Assembly: GCF_012273895.1 (NCBI RefSeq) | Contig: NC_052128.1 | Coordinates: forward strand, 4,712,001-4,776,000 | Source of the DNA: Zerene cesonia | Lineage: Eukaryota; Arthropoda; Insecta; Lepidoptera; Pieridae | Length of the DNA stretch: 64,000 bases | Direction: 5' to 3' | Shown here: positions 22,901 through 29,041 of the stretch, piece by piece | Layout: each line of letters starts with the position of its first letter | Numbering within the stretch: the first letter of the stretch is position 1 | Translations under genes and position numbers: made by a program | Notes under the pieces: generated by a model | What the model saw: the letters and a program-made list of their open reading frames with translations, nothing else | The model's database searches: none | What the model was told of the DNA's origin: nothing

Positions 22901-25786
22901 NNNNNNNNNNNNNNNNNNNNNNNNNNNNNNNNNNNNNNNNNNNNNNNNNNNNNNNNNNNNNNNNNNNNNNNNNNNNNNNNNNNNNNNNNNNNNNNNNNNN
23001 NNNNNNNNNNNNNNNNNNNNNNNNNNNNNNNNNNNNNNNNNNNNNNNNNNNNNNNNNNNNNNNNNNNNNNNNNNNNNNNNNNNNNNNNNNNNNNNNNNNN
23101 NNNNNNNNNNNNNNNNNNNNNNNNNNNNNNNNNNNNNNNNNNNNNNNNNNNNNNNNNNNNNNNNNNNNNNNNNNNNNNNNNNNNNNNNNNNNNNNNNNNN
23201 NNNNNNNNNNNNNNNNNNNNNNNNNNNNNNNNNNNNNNNNNNNNNNNNNNNNNNNNNNNNNNNNNNNNNNNNNNNNNNNNNNNNNNNNNNNNNNNNNNNN
23301 NNNNNNNNNNNNNNNNNNNNNNNNNNNNNNNNNNNNNNNNNNNNNNNNNNNNNNNNNNNNNNNNNNNNNNNNNNNNNNNNNNNNNNNNNNNNNNNNNNNN
23401 NNNNNNNNNNNNNNNNNNNNNNNNNNNNNNNNNNNNNNNNNNNNNNNNNNNNNNNNNNNNNNNNNNNNNNNNNNNNNNNNNNNNNNNNNNNNNNNNNNNN
23501 NNNNNNNNNNNNNNNNNNNNNNNNNNNNNNNNNNNNNNNNNNNNNNNNNNNNNNNNNNNNNNNNNNNNNNNNNNNNNNNNNNNNNNNNNNNNNNNNNNNN
23601 NNNNNNNNNNNNNNNNNNNNNNNNNNNNNNNNNNNNNNNNNNNNNNNNNNNNNNNNNNNNNNNNNNNNNNNNNNNNNNNNNNNNNNNNNNNNNNNNNNNN
23701 NNNNNNNNNNNNNNNNNNNNNNNNNNNNNNNNNNNNNNNNNNNNNNNNNNNNNNNNNNNNNNNNNNNNNNNNNNNNNNNNNNNNNNNNNNNNNNNNNNNN
23801 NNNNNNNNNNNNNNNNNNNNNNNNNNCAAAGTAAATTATATCAAAAATTCAAGTTTTAATCTCAAATTCGCATTTACCCTACCCATTTTCTTGGACTATT
23901 TATAGCATTAAAATGCTTTATAAATGAGAAATTTATATAGAATAGAAAAATAGGCTCATGAAACCGAAAGAGTAGAAGAAGTTCGATTGCTGAGGTGGGA
24001 TGGATGCATAGGTGGCTGAGAGGCTAGGAGGCGTTGCTACGGTTTGGCAAAATGCCACGGGTTCGAATCCCGCCTCGTGATTAAATTTTTTCTATTCTCT
24101 TAAAATTTCTCATGAAATATAAATTTGAATCGAACCTTGTACAACCAGATGGGGCCGAGCCCGCAGCGCGGTGGTGCGGCACAGCTCTAGGCAGCGCAGC
24201 GCTAGGACATCATTGGACCTATCACTAGACCTAAAAGCACACTCCTCCCGGCTGCAAGACCTGCGCCAGGAGATACAGCATCTCACGCAATTGAAGAAAC
24301 GGTAAATATATTGTTCATTCATATTTGGATGGAAGTGAAACTGTATTGTAGATAAAATAAAAAGTGTAATTGTCACAACGACTAGGATAAAAAGCTTGAA
24401 ATTTTCCATCGTTGTAGATCTTTCGACGATCGAAAAAGTACAGTCGGTCAGAAAACCAATCGGTTAGGTTATTACAGAAGTTTAGTCTTCGGAAAAGTAA
24501 AAAAAAAAAATAAAAACGTAAAAAATAAAAATATAAAGTAAAAAGTATACGGATAGATCTTCCTCTCGAGTCACCCTATCTATTAAAAACCCATCAAAAT
24601 CTTCTGCGTAATTTTATCGATCTAAACATACGAGACACACAGACGGCGAGCAGCGATTTTGTTTAATACCTATATTACCTTATATTTTGTATAATTTATG
24701 TTGTGATCTCACTCTGTGAAGATGCCATCTAATGGTGGAAGAATGTTTGGATGTGGAATGAATGTTGGTGTGGATCCTTCCAGGCTGGAGGAGGCGTGTG
24801 CGGCCGGCGACCCCGCGGTGGCGGCCTGGGCGGCGCGCGACGACGCGCTGCGGCGGCTGCTCGGCGCCGCGCCCGCGCCCTCCGCCCCCGGCGCCCCCGG
24901 CACCCCAGGCACCTCGGCCTCCGCCCCCGCGCGGGTGGCGCGCCTGTTCCAGCGCACCTGCCGCGACGTGTACCGCCTGCGGAAGTCCCGCCAGGGGAAG
25001 CGGCCCGACCTGGTCACTTTCAAGTGAGTGTCGCGATGTGGTGGCTGGTGGATGGATGTATGGATGTAATAAATAATTCACATTCACATGACAATATACA
25101 TAATACTGGTTCCATTACTGTTTGTGGTGGGAGGTTCCACACTGCAAGAAGGAGCTATGTGACATGGAGTCTCAATGATTCATACCGGATATTTATGGGT
25201 TGGAACAATGTTTTGATAAGTAAAAAAGGCATAAATAAACTTAGACCCACTTTCGTCTCCGGCAGTCTTAAGATCTCAGACATTTTTGTGACCACAGACA
25301 CAGATAATCGAGGGAATAAAGAAAAACTAAAGAAAAAAAAAAGTTCTTTGCCTCAATATGAATAAATCAATCTGCATTATAGTTCCTTAATTCTTCCTCA
25401 GTTACCATTAAACTAATATGCCTTTTTGACATTTTCTAGCGGATTTCTTTTCAATTCACACGCACTAATGAACTCTTACACTTTACAGAGAGAAAATCGC
25501 ATTCTTCACCCGACCGAAGGCGACGGTGCCCGTTCTACCTGACGACCTCAACTCGGAAGACGATTGGGAGCATGACCTGGAGGAGAGGAGCACTCCCGAT
25601 GGCCGGTCCTCGAAGACCTCGTTCGAGAGACGGGACCAGGCCACCCAGGAGTTGGAGCAGGTCGTGGAGTGCAAGAACCCGTGTATACCAGAGGACACCT
25701 TCGAGAATCGAGACCTGAAGATCAAGGAAGATGACGAGGTTCGGTACGATTTTGTGGTCGATAGAGTGCTTGGTGTTCAAGTTTAA
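10848..25786 (+). CDS. kibra: kibra (WWC family Hippo-pathway scaffold), partial, 18 exons
   Basis: Kibra is a cytoplasmic scaffold at the apical cell cortex. With Merlin and Expanded it activates Hippo/Warts signalling and so restrains Yorkie; it also binds aPKC. The window encodes about 1,062 residues from the coiled-coil region to the stop; the two N-terminal WW domains are missing and must be on exons upstream of base 1. Order seen (residues of this partial protein): coiled coils about 1-330; Ser-rich linker with SLSPRSSLSS about 376-410; C2 domain about 511-650; acidic stretch about 680-740; RSQTFSP and ICRLNRSESDSS about 779-805; aPKC-binding-like ERRSLR about 827-833; helical C-terminal region about 845-970; C terminus VVDRVLGVQV. 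Recognition rests on resemblance to insect and vertebrate Kibra/WWC in conserved order. All 18 exons have GT-AG borders with matching phases. GC content jumps in the exons at 14342, 17936 and 24784. With the missing N terminus the length fits the roughly 1,100-1,300 residues usual for Kibra. Confidence 0.93.
10957..12752 (+). other. kibra: kibra intron a-b
   Basis: This intron is AT-rich and carries only the Helitron fragment near 11.4 kb. No extra exon with matching phase was seen. Confidence 0.6.
11405..11530 (+). repeat. Helitron 5' fragment in kibra intron
   Basis: ATATTATAAATGTGTATGAA...TTGAAGCGATTTAGATGAAA is the head of a Lep1-type element; the 3' hairpin and CTAG end are missing. Confidence 0.5.
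12753..12927 (+). CDS. kibra: kibra exon b (coiled coil)
   Basis: The exon encodes a Ser/Thr-rich start, then DPEQLRCEVTQARGRVAQLR and a charged heptad-like helix ending GVDTLAE. The acceptor is TTTTCTACAG. The donor GA|GTTAGT (cut after 12927) is the one that keeps frame with the next exon, which starts with VEQKLS; the nearby GT at 12932 would break the frame. A degenerate copy of the exon end is repeated twice in the intron (see findings). Confidence 0.85.
12921..13047 (+). repeat. About 50-bp degenerate tandem triplication of the exon b end and splice donor
   Basis: The unit CTGAGTTAGTAACACCCTGT begins at the exon b end (about 12925), recurs near 12974 as CTGAATTAGTAGCATCCCTG and near 13025 as CTGAGTTAGTAGCACCCTGT, each followed by ATA-rich spacer. 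Unit length is about 50 bases. The first and third copies keep the GA|GTTAGT donor; the second has lost the GT. Confidence 0.75.
13183..14025 (+). CDS. kibra: kibra exon c (long coiled-coil exon)
   Basis: At 843 nt this is the largest exon. It reads VEQKLSAQQGCYNITEAQ, then MTELKNIQKSLTSGEKERAD and LMQSLAKLKDDLTRL, the best-conserved Kibra coiled-coil block. It continues through Gln/Glu/Arg-rich helices (for example RLQYDEARKRIQQIQQQLAD) to a Ser-rich stretch with GISFTDIYGG and ends in VDLHRRVER. The acceptor is TTTTCAG and the donor AG|GTGAGT; it leaves in phase 2. Confidence 0.95.
14342..14447 (+). CDS. kibra: kibra exon d (Ser/Pro linker with PPxY)
   Basis: The exon encodes LLRGSSGEGGSQPSLSPRSS followed by LSSASPPPPPPSYTQ. 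SLSPRSSLSS is a recognisable Kibra/WWC linker signature. The last residues include PPSY, a PPxY-type ligand for WW domains. The exon is very GC-rich and has a CCG run coding the prolines. It enters in phase 2 and leaves in phase 0 at CAG|GTCAGT. Confidence 0.85.
14616..14715 (+). repeat. ACCGACTTCAAAAA-type repeat, kibra intron d-e
   Basis: AACCGACTTCAAAAAATGGA...GATTCTTTTTTTT. Related pieces lie at 34160-34290, 35198-35290 and 54217-54260 in the same orientation. Confidence 0.5.
15042..15144 (+). CDS. kibra: kibra exon e (charged helix)
   Basis: The exon encodes VERQRRQQRELEEKLAEMRI then GVATGLNEVTGLAT, a basic then acidic helix following the Ser-rich linker. The acceptor is CTCTTTTCCAG and the donor A|GTATGC; it enters in phase 0 and leaves in phase 1. 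Frame continuity with the next exon fixes this donor. Confidence 0.82.
15414..15565 (-). mobile_element. Helitron fragment, kibra intron e-f
   Basis: CAAACAAACTCTTC...AGATTAGCGCG...AATCGGACCAG...GGGGCACAGCCAG is a member of the family with the GGTCCGCCCC-type 3' end; it is bordered by a second Helitron at 15569. Confidence 0.6.
15569..15898 (-). mobile_element. Helitron disrupted by a LINE tail, kibra intron e-f
   Basis: The CTAG end at 15569-15572 (CTAGCTGACCCGGCAAACGC) and the head ATATTCCGTGTCACAATTTT near 15890 belong to one element. A LINE-tail fragment (15616-15735) is inserted between them. The element ends about 30 bp before exon f. Confidence 0.65.
15616..15735 (-). mobile_element. 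LINE 3' tail with ATCGCT hairpin
   Basis: On the minus strand, GGAAGAGATCGCTAACTAGC precedes TGTGTGCAATAAAGTGTTAT and a (CTAT)n tail. The palindrome ATCGCTAACTAGCGAT is the family mark. Confidence 0.55.
15930..16025 (+). CDS. kibra: kibra exon f (Pro/Ser linker)
   Basis: The exon encodes PVQVQGPGRPGEPLSPISET and PPPLSPTCSSS. LSPISE is a likely proline-directed phosphorylation segment. The acceptor TTCTCCCAG lies directly against a nested Helitron fragment that fills the preceding intron. The donor is G|GTAAGC; phase 1 on both sides. Confidence 0.8.
16128..16195 (-). mobile_element. LINE-tail hairpin fragment
   Basis: The minus strand reads GAAAGAAATCGCTACATAGC GATAAGCCCGCC, the same hairpin as at 15.7 kb with a different loop. 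Confidence 0.5.
16302..16499 (-). mobile_element. Lep1-type Helitron in kibra intron f-g
   Basis: On the minus strand it runs from TCCTACTTATATTATAAATA to GGGGCGCAGCTAG. It ends about 40 bp before exon g, so it lies close to that exon's branch-point region. Confidence 0.8.
16543..16644 (+). CDS. kibra: kibra exon g (linker before C2 domain)
   Basis: The exon encodes TNTRSVSAAVSDESVAGDSG and VFEAAQAADCSN. The SVSAAVSDESVAGDSGVFEA block is typical of Kibra just before the C2 domain. The donor GCGG|GTGATT keeps phase 1 into the C2 exon. Reading through this donor meets a TGA nine codons later. Confidence 0.85.
16981..17050 (+). mobile_element. 5'-truncated Metulj-like SINE tail in kibra intron
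   Basis: Only the last 70 bases are present (GGATTATGGCC...GGGCTGATGATGAT). A 12-bp duplication ATCACTTTTACT lies at 16961-16972 and 17049-17060. Truncation at the 5' end with a duplication is the mark of LINE-driven retroposition. Confidence 0.8.
17143..17260 (+). CDS. kibra: kibra exon h (C2 domain, first half)
   Basis: The exon encodes NSAQIEIKLRYCPDESALEI then GIIRARNLHALYIDNGTE. The pattern IEIKLRY...LEIGIIRARNLHAL is the first two beta strands of a C2 domain. In Kibra the C2 domain binds membrane phospholipids. The donor is taken as GT|GTAAGT (phase 2), which makes the next exon read VAVRGALVV; the alternative cut two bases earlier would break frame. Confidence 0.87.
17279..17460 (+). 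pseudogene. Non-LTR retrotransposon reverse-transcriptase fragment
   Basis: An intronic stretch in the kibra C2 region encodes a decayed peptide containing GVPQGCIFGPLFLLIYIN, which matches the reverse-transcriptase motif GVPQGS-LGPLLFLLYIND of jockey/CR1-type LINEs. Only about 60 residues are readable and no start or ORF1 is present, so it is a dead fragment. Confidence 0.7.
17750..17896 (-). mobile_element. Helitron, GGTCCGCC-type, kibra intron h-i
   Basis: The CTAG end is at 17750-17753 (CTAGCGGTCCGCCCCGGCTT) and the head reads AGAGTTTGTTCGTTTGGACG on the minus strand. It ends about 40 bp before C2 exon i. Confidence 0.7.
17936..18113 (+). CDS. kibra: kibra exon i (C2 domain, second half)
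   Basis: The exon encodes AVRGALVVGGGGGTVFQAAA and then two LAWR repeats, an Arg/Ala-rich stretch and ALRAATLQINLAADGECL. The end matches the Kibra C2 strand TLQVN...EECLG. The middle is far more Ala/Gly/Arg-rich than expected for a C2 beta sandwich, and the exon is extremely GC-rich against an AT-rich intron. The acceptor is CACTTGCAG and the donor TTG|GTGAGT; it leaves in phase 0. Confidence 0.83.
18814..18967 (+). CDS. kibra: kibra exon j (end of C2 domain)
   Basis: The exon encodes GCTQVSLADFDPETTSQKWY then NVLSFRSMRRDESSDESTV and a Ser/Thr-rich tail. GCTQVSLADFDPE...KWYNVLSF is the last strand of the WWC-type C2 domain. The acceptor is CTTCTAG and the donor AG|GTGAGT; it leaves in phase 1. 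Confidence 0.93.
19313..19404 (+). CDS. kibra: kibra exon k (acidic linker)
   Basis: The exon encodes PESMAAAECNVECGDDSASD and DDEAREPLNQ, an acidic, probably disordered segment after the C2 domain. The acceptor ATCATCAG follows a long T run. The donor CAG|GTGATT closes in phase 0, matching the next exon. Confidence 0.82.
19672..19814 (+). CDS. kibra: kibra exon l (acidic region, TNTEC motif)
   Basis: The exon encodes IVEEDSFEDYIPEEELNLEE, then EYLPSTAEKETNTECNFCPE and GARQLHR. The acidic stretch resembles the Glu-rich region of vertebrate KIBRA, and TNTEC is conserved in insect Kibra. The donor CG|GTGAGA leaves in phase 2. Confidence 0.88.
20275..20334 (+). CDS. kibra: kibra exon l2, symmetric 60-nt exon, possible cassette
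   Basis: Between exons l and m an open stretch encodes YYMKRFEADGRPQEGRPLA. It has a good acceptor (ATTCTCCTCCAG) and donor (CAA|GTAACT). It begins and ends in phase 2, so including or skipping it keeps the kibra frame. If the donor were not used, translation would stop one codon later (AAG TAA). The composition is coding-like and unlike the AT-rich flanks. Whether it is always spliced in cannot be told from sequence. Confidence 0.6.
20904..21113 (-). mobile_element. Helitron, GGGACGAGCGTCTAG-type, kibra intron l2-m
   Basis: CTAG lies at 20904-20907, followed by ACGCTCGTCTCGGCTCCGCC. It is the same family as the 44.0-kb and 54.4-kb copies on the plus strand. Confidence 0.65.
21365..21475 (+). 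CDS. kibra: kibra exon m (RSQTFSP block)
   Basis: The exon encodes SQQVSTNQEEPLATIKRSQT, then FSPQPQSIGKGHYIC. KRSQTFSP and HYICRLNRS (continued in the next exon) are strongly conserved in Kibra. The acceptor is TTTACAG and the donor AG|GTTGGT; it leaves in phase 2. Confidence 0.9.
21500..21767 (+). mobile_element. Helitron, ATTATAAAGAGGAAGAATTTG head, kibra intron m-n
   Basis: It starts TCTACACTAATATTATAAAG and ends GAAGGCGGGGTATACTGCTAG. It is longer than the 63.0-kb copy because of extra sequence after the CCGTTGCTATGGTTTGGCAA stretch, a phrase also found in the foldback SINE core. Confidence 0.65.
22110..22290 (-). mobile_element. Helitron, kibra intron m-n
   Basis: CTAG is at 22110-22113; the minus strand includes CTCGCTAAAACTCGAGAACG and TTGATCTTGATATGTGGAGG. 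It is a close relative of the 49.8-kb copy. Confidence 0.6.
22362..22469 (+). CDS. kibra: kibra exon n (LNRSESDSS, start of aPKC-binding motif)
   Basis: The exon encodes LNRSESDSSMWQGARRPPPP and AGIPFDRTLRERRSL. The segment DRTLRERRSLR corresponds to the aPKC-binding stretch of vertebrate KIBRA (a SLERRS-type core). The donor AG|GTAAGT falls inside the last Arg codon; the intron that follows contains the first assembly gap. Confidence 0.92.
   Translation, partial: TEPFRVGLFDVARRSPAASPRRYSLRQNAKGTTLA
22701..23898. mobile_element. Element with 72-bp terminal inverted repeats, interrupted by assembly gap
   Basis: The left arm (22701-22772, starting TAGTCCAAGAAAATGGG) and right arm (23827-23898, ending CTTGGACTA) are reverse complements over 72 bases with one mismatch. 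The right arm starts exactly at the edge of the N run; 54 unique bases follow the left arm before it. This fits a foldback or TIR DNA transposon, or an inverted duplication that the assembler could not cross. The true internal length is unknown. Confidence 0.7.
22827..23826. other. Assembly gap (1,000 N)
   Basis: There are exactly 1,000 N bases, the usual placeholder length, inside the intron between kibra exons n and o. No coding sequence needs to be missing, because phase 2 of exon n joins exon o in frame. Confidence 0.98.
23899..24113 (+). mobile_element. tRNA-like foldback SINE, copy 1 (with 5' arm)
   Basis: The core reads GGTGGCTGAGAGGCTAGGAG (A-box-like) ... GGGTTCGAATCC (B box) and is followed by CCTCGTGATTAAATTTTTTC and a CTATTCT...TTTCTC arm. 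The left side carries the inverse complement of the tail seen in copies 2-4 (TATAGCATTAAAATGCTTTA...GAGAAATTT). This shows that the full element has long inverted arms. It sits directly against the 72-bp TIR element and just before kibra exon o. Confidence 0.7.
24149..24301 (+). CDS. kibra: kibra exon o (basic segment and C-terminal helix)
   Basis: The exon encodes WGRARSAVVRHSSRQRSART, then SLDLSLDLKAHSSRLQDLRQ and EIQHLTQLKK. ARTSLDLSLDLKA is a Kibra signature and the rest is a predicted helix. The acceptor is TACAACCAG and the donor CG|GTAAAT, phase 2 to phase 2. The exon begins only about 35 bp after a tRNA-like SINE copy. Confidence 0.9.
24784..25023 (+). CDS. kibra: kibra exon p (Ala/Pro-rich insert, helix)
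   Basis: The exon encodes LEEACAAGDPAVAAWAARDD, an Ala/Pro/Gly low-complexity stretch, then ARVARLFQRTCRDVYRLRKS and RQGKRPDLVTF. The end matches the Kibra C-terminal block ...IYKLRKTK...KPDMISFKEK. The exon is exceptionally GC-rich. The donor TTCAA|GTGAGT leaves in phase 2. Confidence 0.88.
25489..25786 (+). CDS. kibra: kibra last coding exon
   Basis: The exon encodes EKIAFFTRPKATVPVLPDDL, an acidic and charged stretch, then VRYDFVVDRVLGVQV and a TAA stop at 25784-25786. EKIAFFTR and the terminal DxVVDRVLGV are conserved in insect Kibra. The last residues VQV fit a class II PDZ ligand (hydrophobic-x-hydrophobic at the C terminus). The acceptor is CTTTACAG. Confidence 0.94.
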
Positions 25787-25945
25787 TATAATGAGATATT
25801 CTGAAAGCCTTCAGCAAAGCCTTGTTAGAGCTGGTTAATTGAAAATTTTCTCACTAATAAATTCAAATTTCAATTTCAACACCTTTATTTGAAAATAGAA
25901 ATGCTAGTTTACTCAAAATGTTGAATACTAGAGATGAATAAATAG
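25787..25945 (+). terminator. kibra: kibra 3' UTR with poly(A) signals
   Basis: AATAAA hexamers lie at 25856-25861 and 25937-25942, 70 and 150 bases after the stop. More AATAAA-like signals followed by T-rich sequence occur near 27795-27830, so a longer 3' UTR of about 2 kb is possible. Which is used cannot be told from sequence. Confidence 0.5.
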
Positions 25946-26904
25946 AAATTTTTGAGGGTTGCCATTTTGTTTATCGTGTCCATTGTTTAGAGCGGAATGG
26001 AGAGTGTTGCCAGCTTATGAAATATTGTTAAATTCTTTGATAATTGTTTGTAATTGTTCGTTTCGATGTTCTATTGATTCCTAAATGTCCATTTAAATTC
26101 CATTTAGTTGAATATATTATTTAAATTATTATTGTTAAAAGTCGTTGGATTATCTGGGTACAAGGTCTGGTTTTGATCTGCGATTTAGTATTGCCATTTT
26201 AAGATATTATTTGACGTATTCATTGAAATATTTCGTCGATTTCCTAATATAGGGTTATAATAGAAATGGTAGAAATTAGTAGATATCCAGTAAAGTGTTG
26301 CAACTTCGGCACCGTTATTGTTCGTAATTACTGTGATTATTATTGCCTATTGAGATTTCTGGTTAAAGACTGAACTGAAAGTGTTTTATTAACGTATATA
26401 TTTGATATTGGATATACATAACGTACGAAGTGGGTGCCATAACAGTTCCGGCTTGTTCAAATTGATGTTACGTTTATATATTTTATATGTGTATGCGGGT
26501 GTGTTGAGTGCTTATTTACATTTATATGTTAAAGCGTTTCTATACAGAACTGTGTCAGTTCAAAATGAAAATAATATTTATTAAAAAAAAAATTTAGATT
26601 TTTTTATAATCATTTGGATTTTTATGTGATGGCAACAAAATACTGGTAATTCCCCATAGCGTGTAATACCAAAAGGTATGATTTAGTTATACGTAATAAA
26701 TGAATATTATTATTATGTGGTGTTATACTTGACATCTAAAAGCCAGTATTTGAAAGCATCAAGTTTTAGTCTCCGTTTAATATTCATAACTTAATATATA
26801 TATTTACCGTAAATGTTGTATTAATCGAGATATATATTTGTATAAGCACTTAACAAACTCATAGTAATGATTCGTACAAAAAAGTGCCTTATTCGGTGCC
26901 TGAG

Positions 26905-27100
26905 CGTTCGTGCCATACGGGCAGACGTACAAGCGGTGAGTCACAATATATGCCAAAACGTAGTGGGTTCGATTCTTGTAGAGGCCCATAGTAGACCACC
27001 GAATAGCTTGGCCAAAAACGCTTTGTATATGGCGTGGGTTCGTGTGGGTTGACGTGTTTTGGGCTGTGTTTCTACCATTTCTCAAAAGAGTGGTAGAAAT
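26905..27100 (+). repeat. Possible tRNA-derived SINE remnant
   Basis: A B-box-like GTGGGTTCGATTC at about 26965 follows an A-box-like region CGTGCC...GCGGTGAGTC. The end includes the hairpin TTTCTACCA...TGGTAGAAA (about 27069-27099). The assignment is weak. Confidence 0.3.
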
Positions 27101-28041
27101 ACTAGATAGGTATATTAGATACTCGTAAAATATCGAATGTTGTTGTGTGTTCTTGAAATTCCATGAATGGTATAAAAGATAAATTGTATCCGAATAAGGA
27201 TTTATAACTATTTAAAATAGAAAACTACCAAGTAGAAATACAGCCCAATACATTGATTAAATTATTCATTCCTTGACTATTATTTAATTTATTGTTGCCT
27301 CGAATCATGAATAACAAAATCCAATTATACATTTCACTAACAAAATCTACCAAATTGGTAGAAAATTATATAAATGTTTCGAGGTTACGTTCTAACGTTG
27401 GAAAACGTGCAATAAGTTAATTATGTGTAAATATATCACAGATCATTGTATTTTAACCATTCGATCTGAATTGAAACTGATCAATTTTCTCATTTCATTT
27501 AGTTATTTAGACGGTCCATAACTTTAATGTAAATTATGTAAAACATGTAAATATGAGATTAAATAGGAATTCTGATTATGTTGTTCTGTTAGAAATAATT
27601 GTTTGTATTAAGTTTTTTTTATAAAATAGTAGTAAGTAGGATGTATAAATGTATATTTTATAAGTTTTTTTTGTAATTACGTAGGTGAGTTTGGATTTGC
27701 CAAAATAATATATGTTTTAATTCTTCCATTAAACAAAGGGATTATATTTTGTAAAGATGCCAATACTGACGATAGCAGTTAATATAAAAGTGAAAATAAA
27801 AATAATAAATTAATATTTTTTGTTTTATTATACACCCCATTACATGCGATTTTGAGATTTGCTTAACTTATGAGCATATCCATAAAAATTTGTATTTTTT
27901 TTTATTAATATGCATATGTGAATTGTTCAGTGAAATATAAAATTAAACATTAATCTCTGAATTGAGCAATGTACCTAGTCTTGCCATAAATATTGTAATA
28001 AAGAAAAAAGAAAATTGTTAACTGCAAATAACATTTATTAC

Positions 28042-29041
28042 NNNNNNNNNNNNNNNNNNNNNNNNNNNNNNNNNNNNNNNNNNNNNNNNNNNNNNNNNNN
28101 NNNNNNNNNNNNNNNNNNNNNNNNNNNNNNNNNNNNNNNNNNNNNNNNNNNNNNNNNNNNNNNNNNNNNNNNNNNNNNNNNNNNNNNNNNNNNNNNNNNN
28201 NNNNNNNNNNNNNNNNNNNNNNNNNNNNNNNNNNNNNNNNNNNNNNNNNNNNNNNNNNNNNNNNNNNNNNNNNNNNNNNNNNNNNNNNNNNNNNNNNNNN
28301 NNNNNNNNNNNNNNNNNNNNNNNNNNNNNNNNNNNNNNNNNNNNNNNNNNNNNNNNNNNNNNNNNNNNNNNNNNNNNNNNNNNNNNNNNNNNNNNNNNNN
28401 NNNNNNNNNNNNNNNNNNNNNNNNNNNNNNNNNNNNNNNNNNNNNNNNNNNNNNNNNNNNNNNNNNNNNNNNNNNNNNNNNNNNNNNNNNNNNNNNNNNN
28501 NNNNNNNNNNNNNNNNNNNNNNNNNNNNNNNNNNNNNNNNNNNNNNNNNNNNNNNNNNNNNNNNNNNNNNNNNNNNNNNNNNNNNNNNNNNNNNNNNNNN
28601 NNNNNNNNNNNNNNNNNNNNNNNNNNNNNNNNNNNNNNNNNNNNNNNNNNNNNNNNNNNNNNNNNNNNNNNNNNNNNNNNNNNNNNNNNNNNNNNNNNNN
28701 NNNNNNNNNNNNNNNNNNNNNNNNNNNNNNNNNNNNNNNNNNNNNNNNNNNNNNNNNNNNNNNNNNNNNNNNNNNNNNNNNNNNNNNNNNNNNNNNNNNN
28801 NNNNNNNNNNNNNNNNNNNNNNNNNNNNNNNNNNNNNNNNNNNNNNNNNNNNNNNNNNNNNNNNNNNNNNNNNNNNNNNNNNNNNNNNNNNNNNNNNNNN
28901 NNNNNNNNNNNNNNNNNNNNNNNNNNNNNNNNNNNNNNNNNNNNNNNNNNNNNNNNNNNNNNNNNNNNNNNNNNNNNNNNNNNNNNNNNNNNNNNNNNNN
29001 NNNNNNNNNNNNNNNNNNNNNNNNNNNNNNNNNNNNNNNNN
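28042..29041. other. Assembly gap (1,000 N)
   Basis: This is a second run of exactly 1,000 N, in the 3' flank of kibra. Its flanks do not form an inverted repeat, unlike the first gap. Confidence 0.98.

Noticed and set aside
22765..23859. Frames of about 350 codons over the gap
   Set aside because: They consist of N bases and have no meaning.
24680..25365. Four alternative long frames across kibra exon p, some running into the intron
   Set aside because: They are shadows of a GC-rich exon; only the frame with matching splice phases and Kibra similarity is credible.
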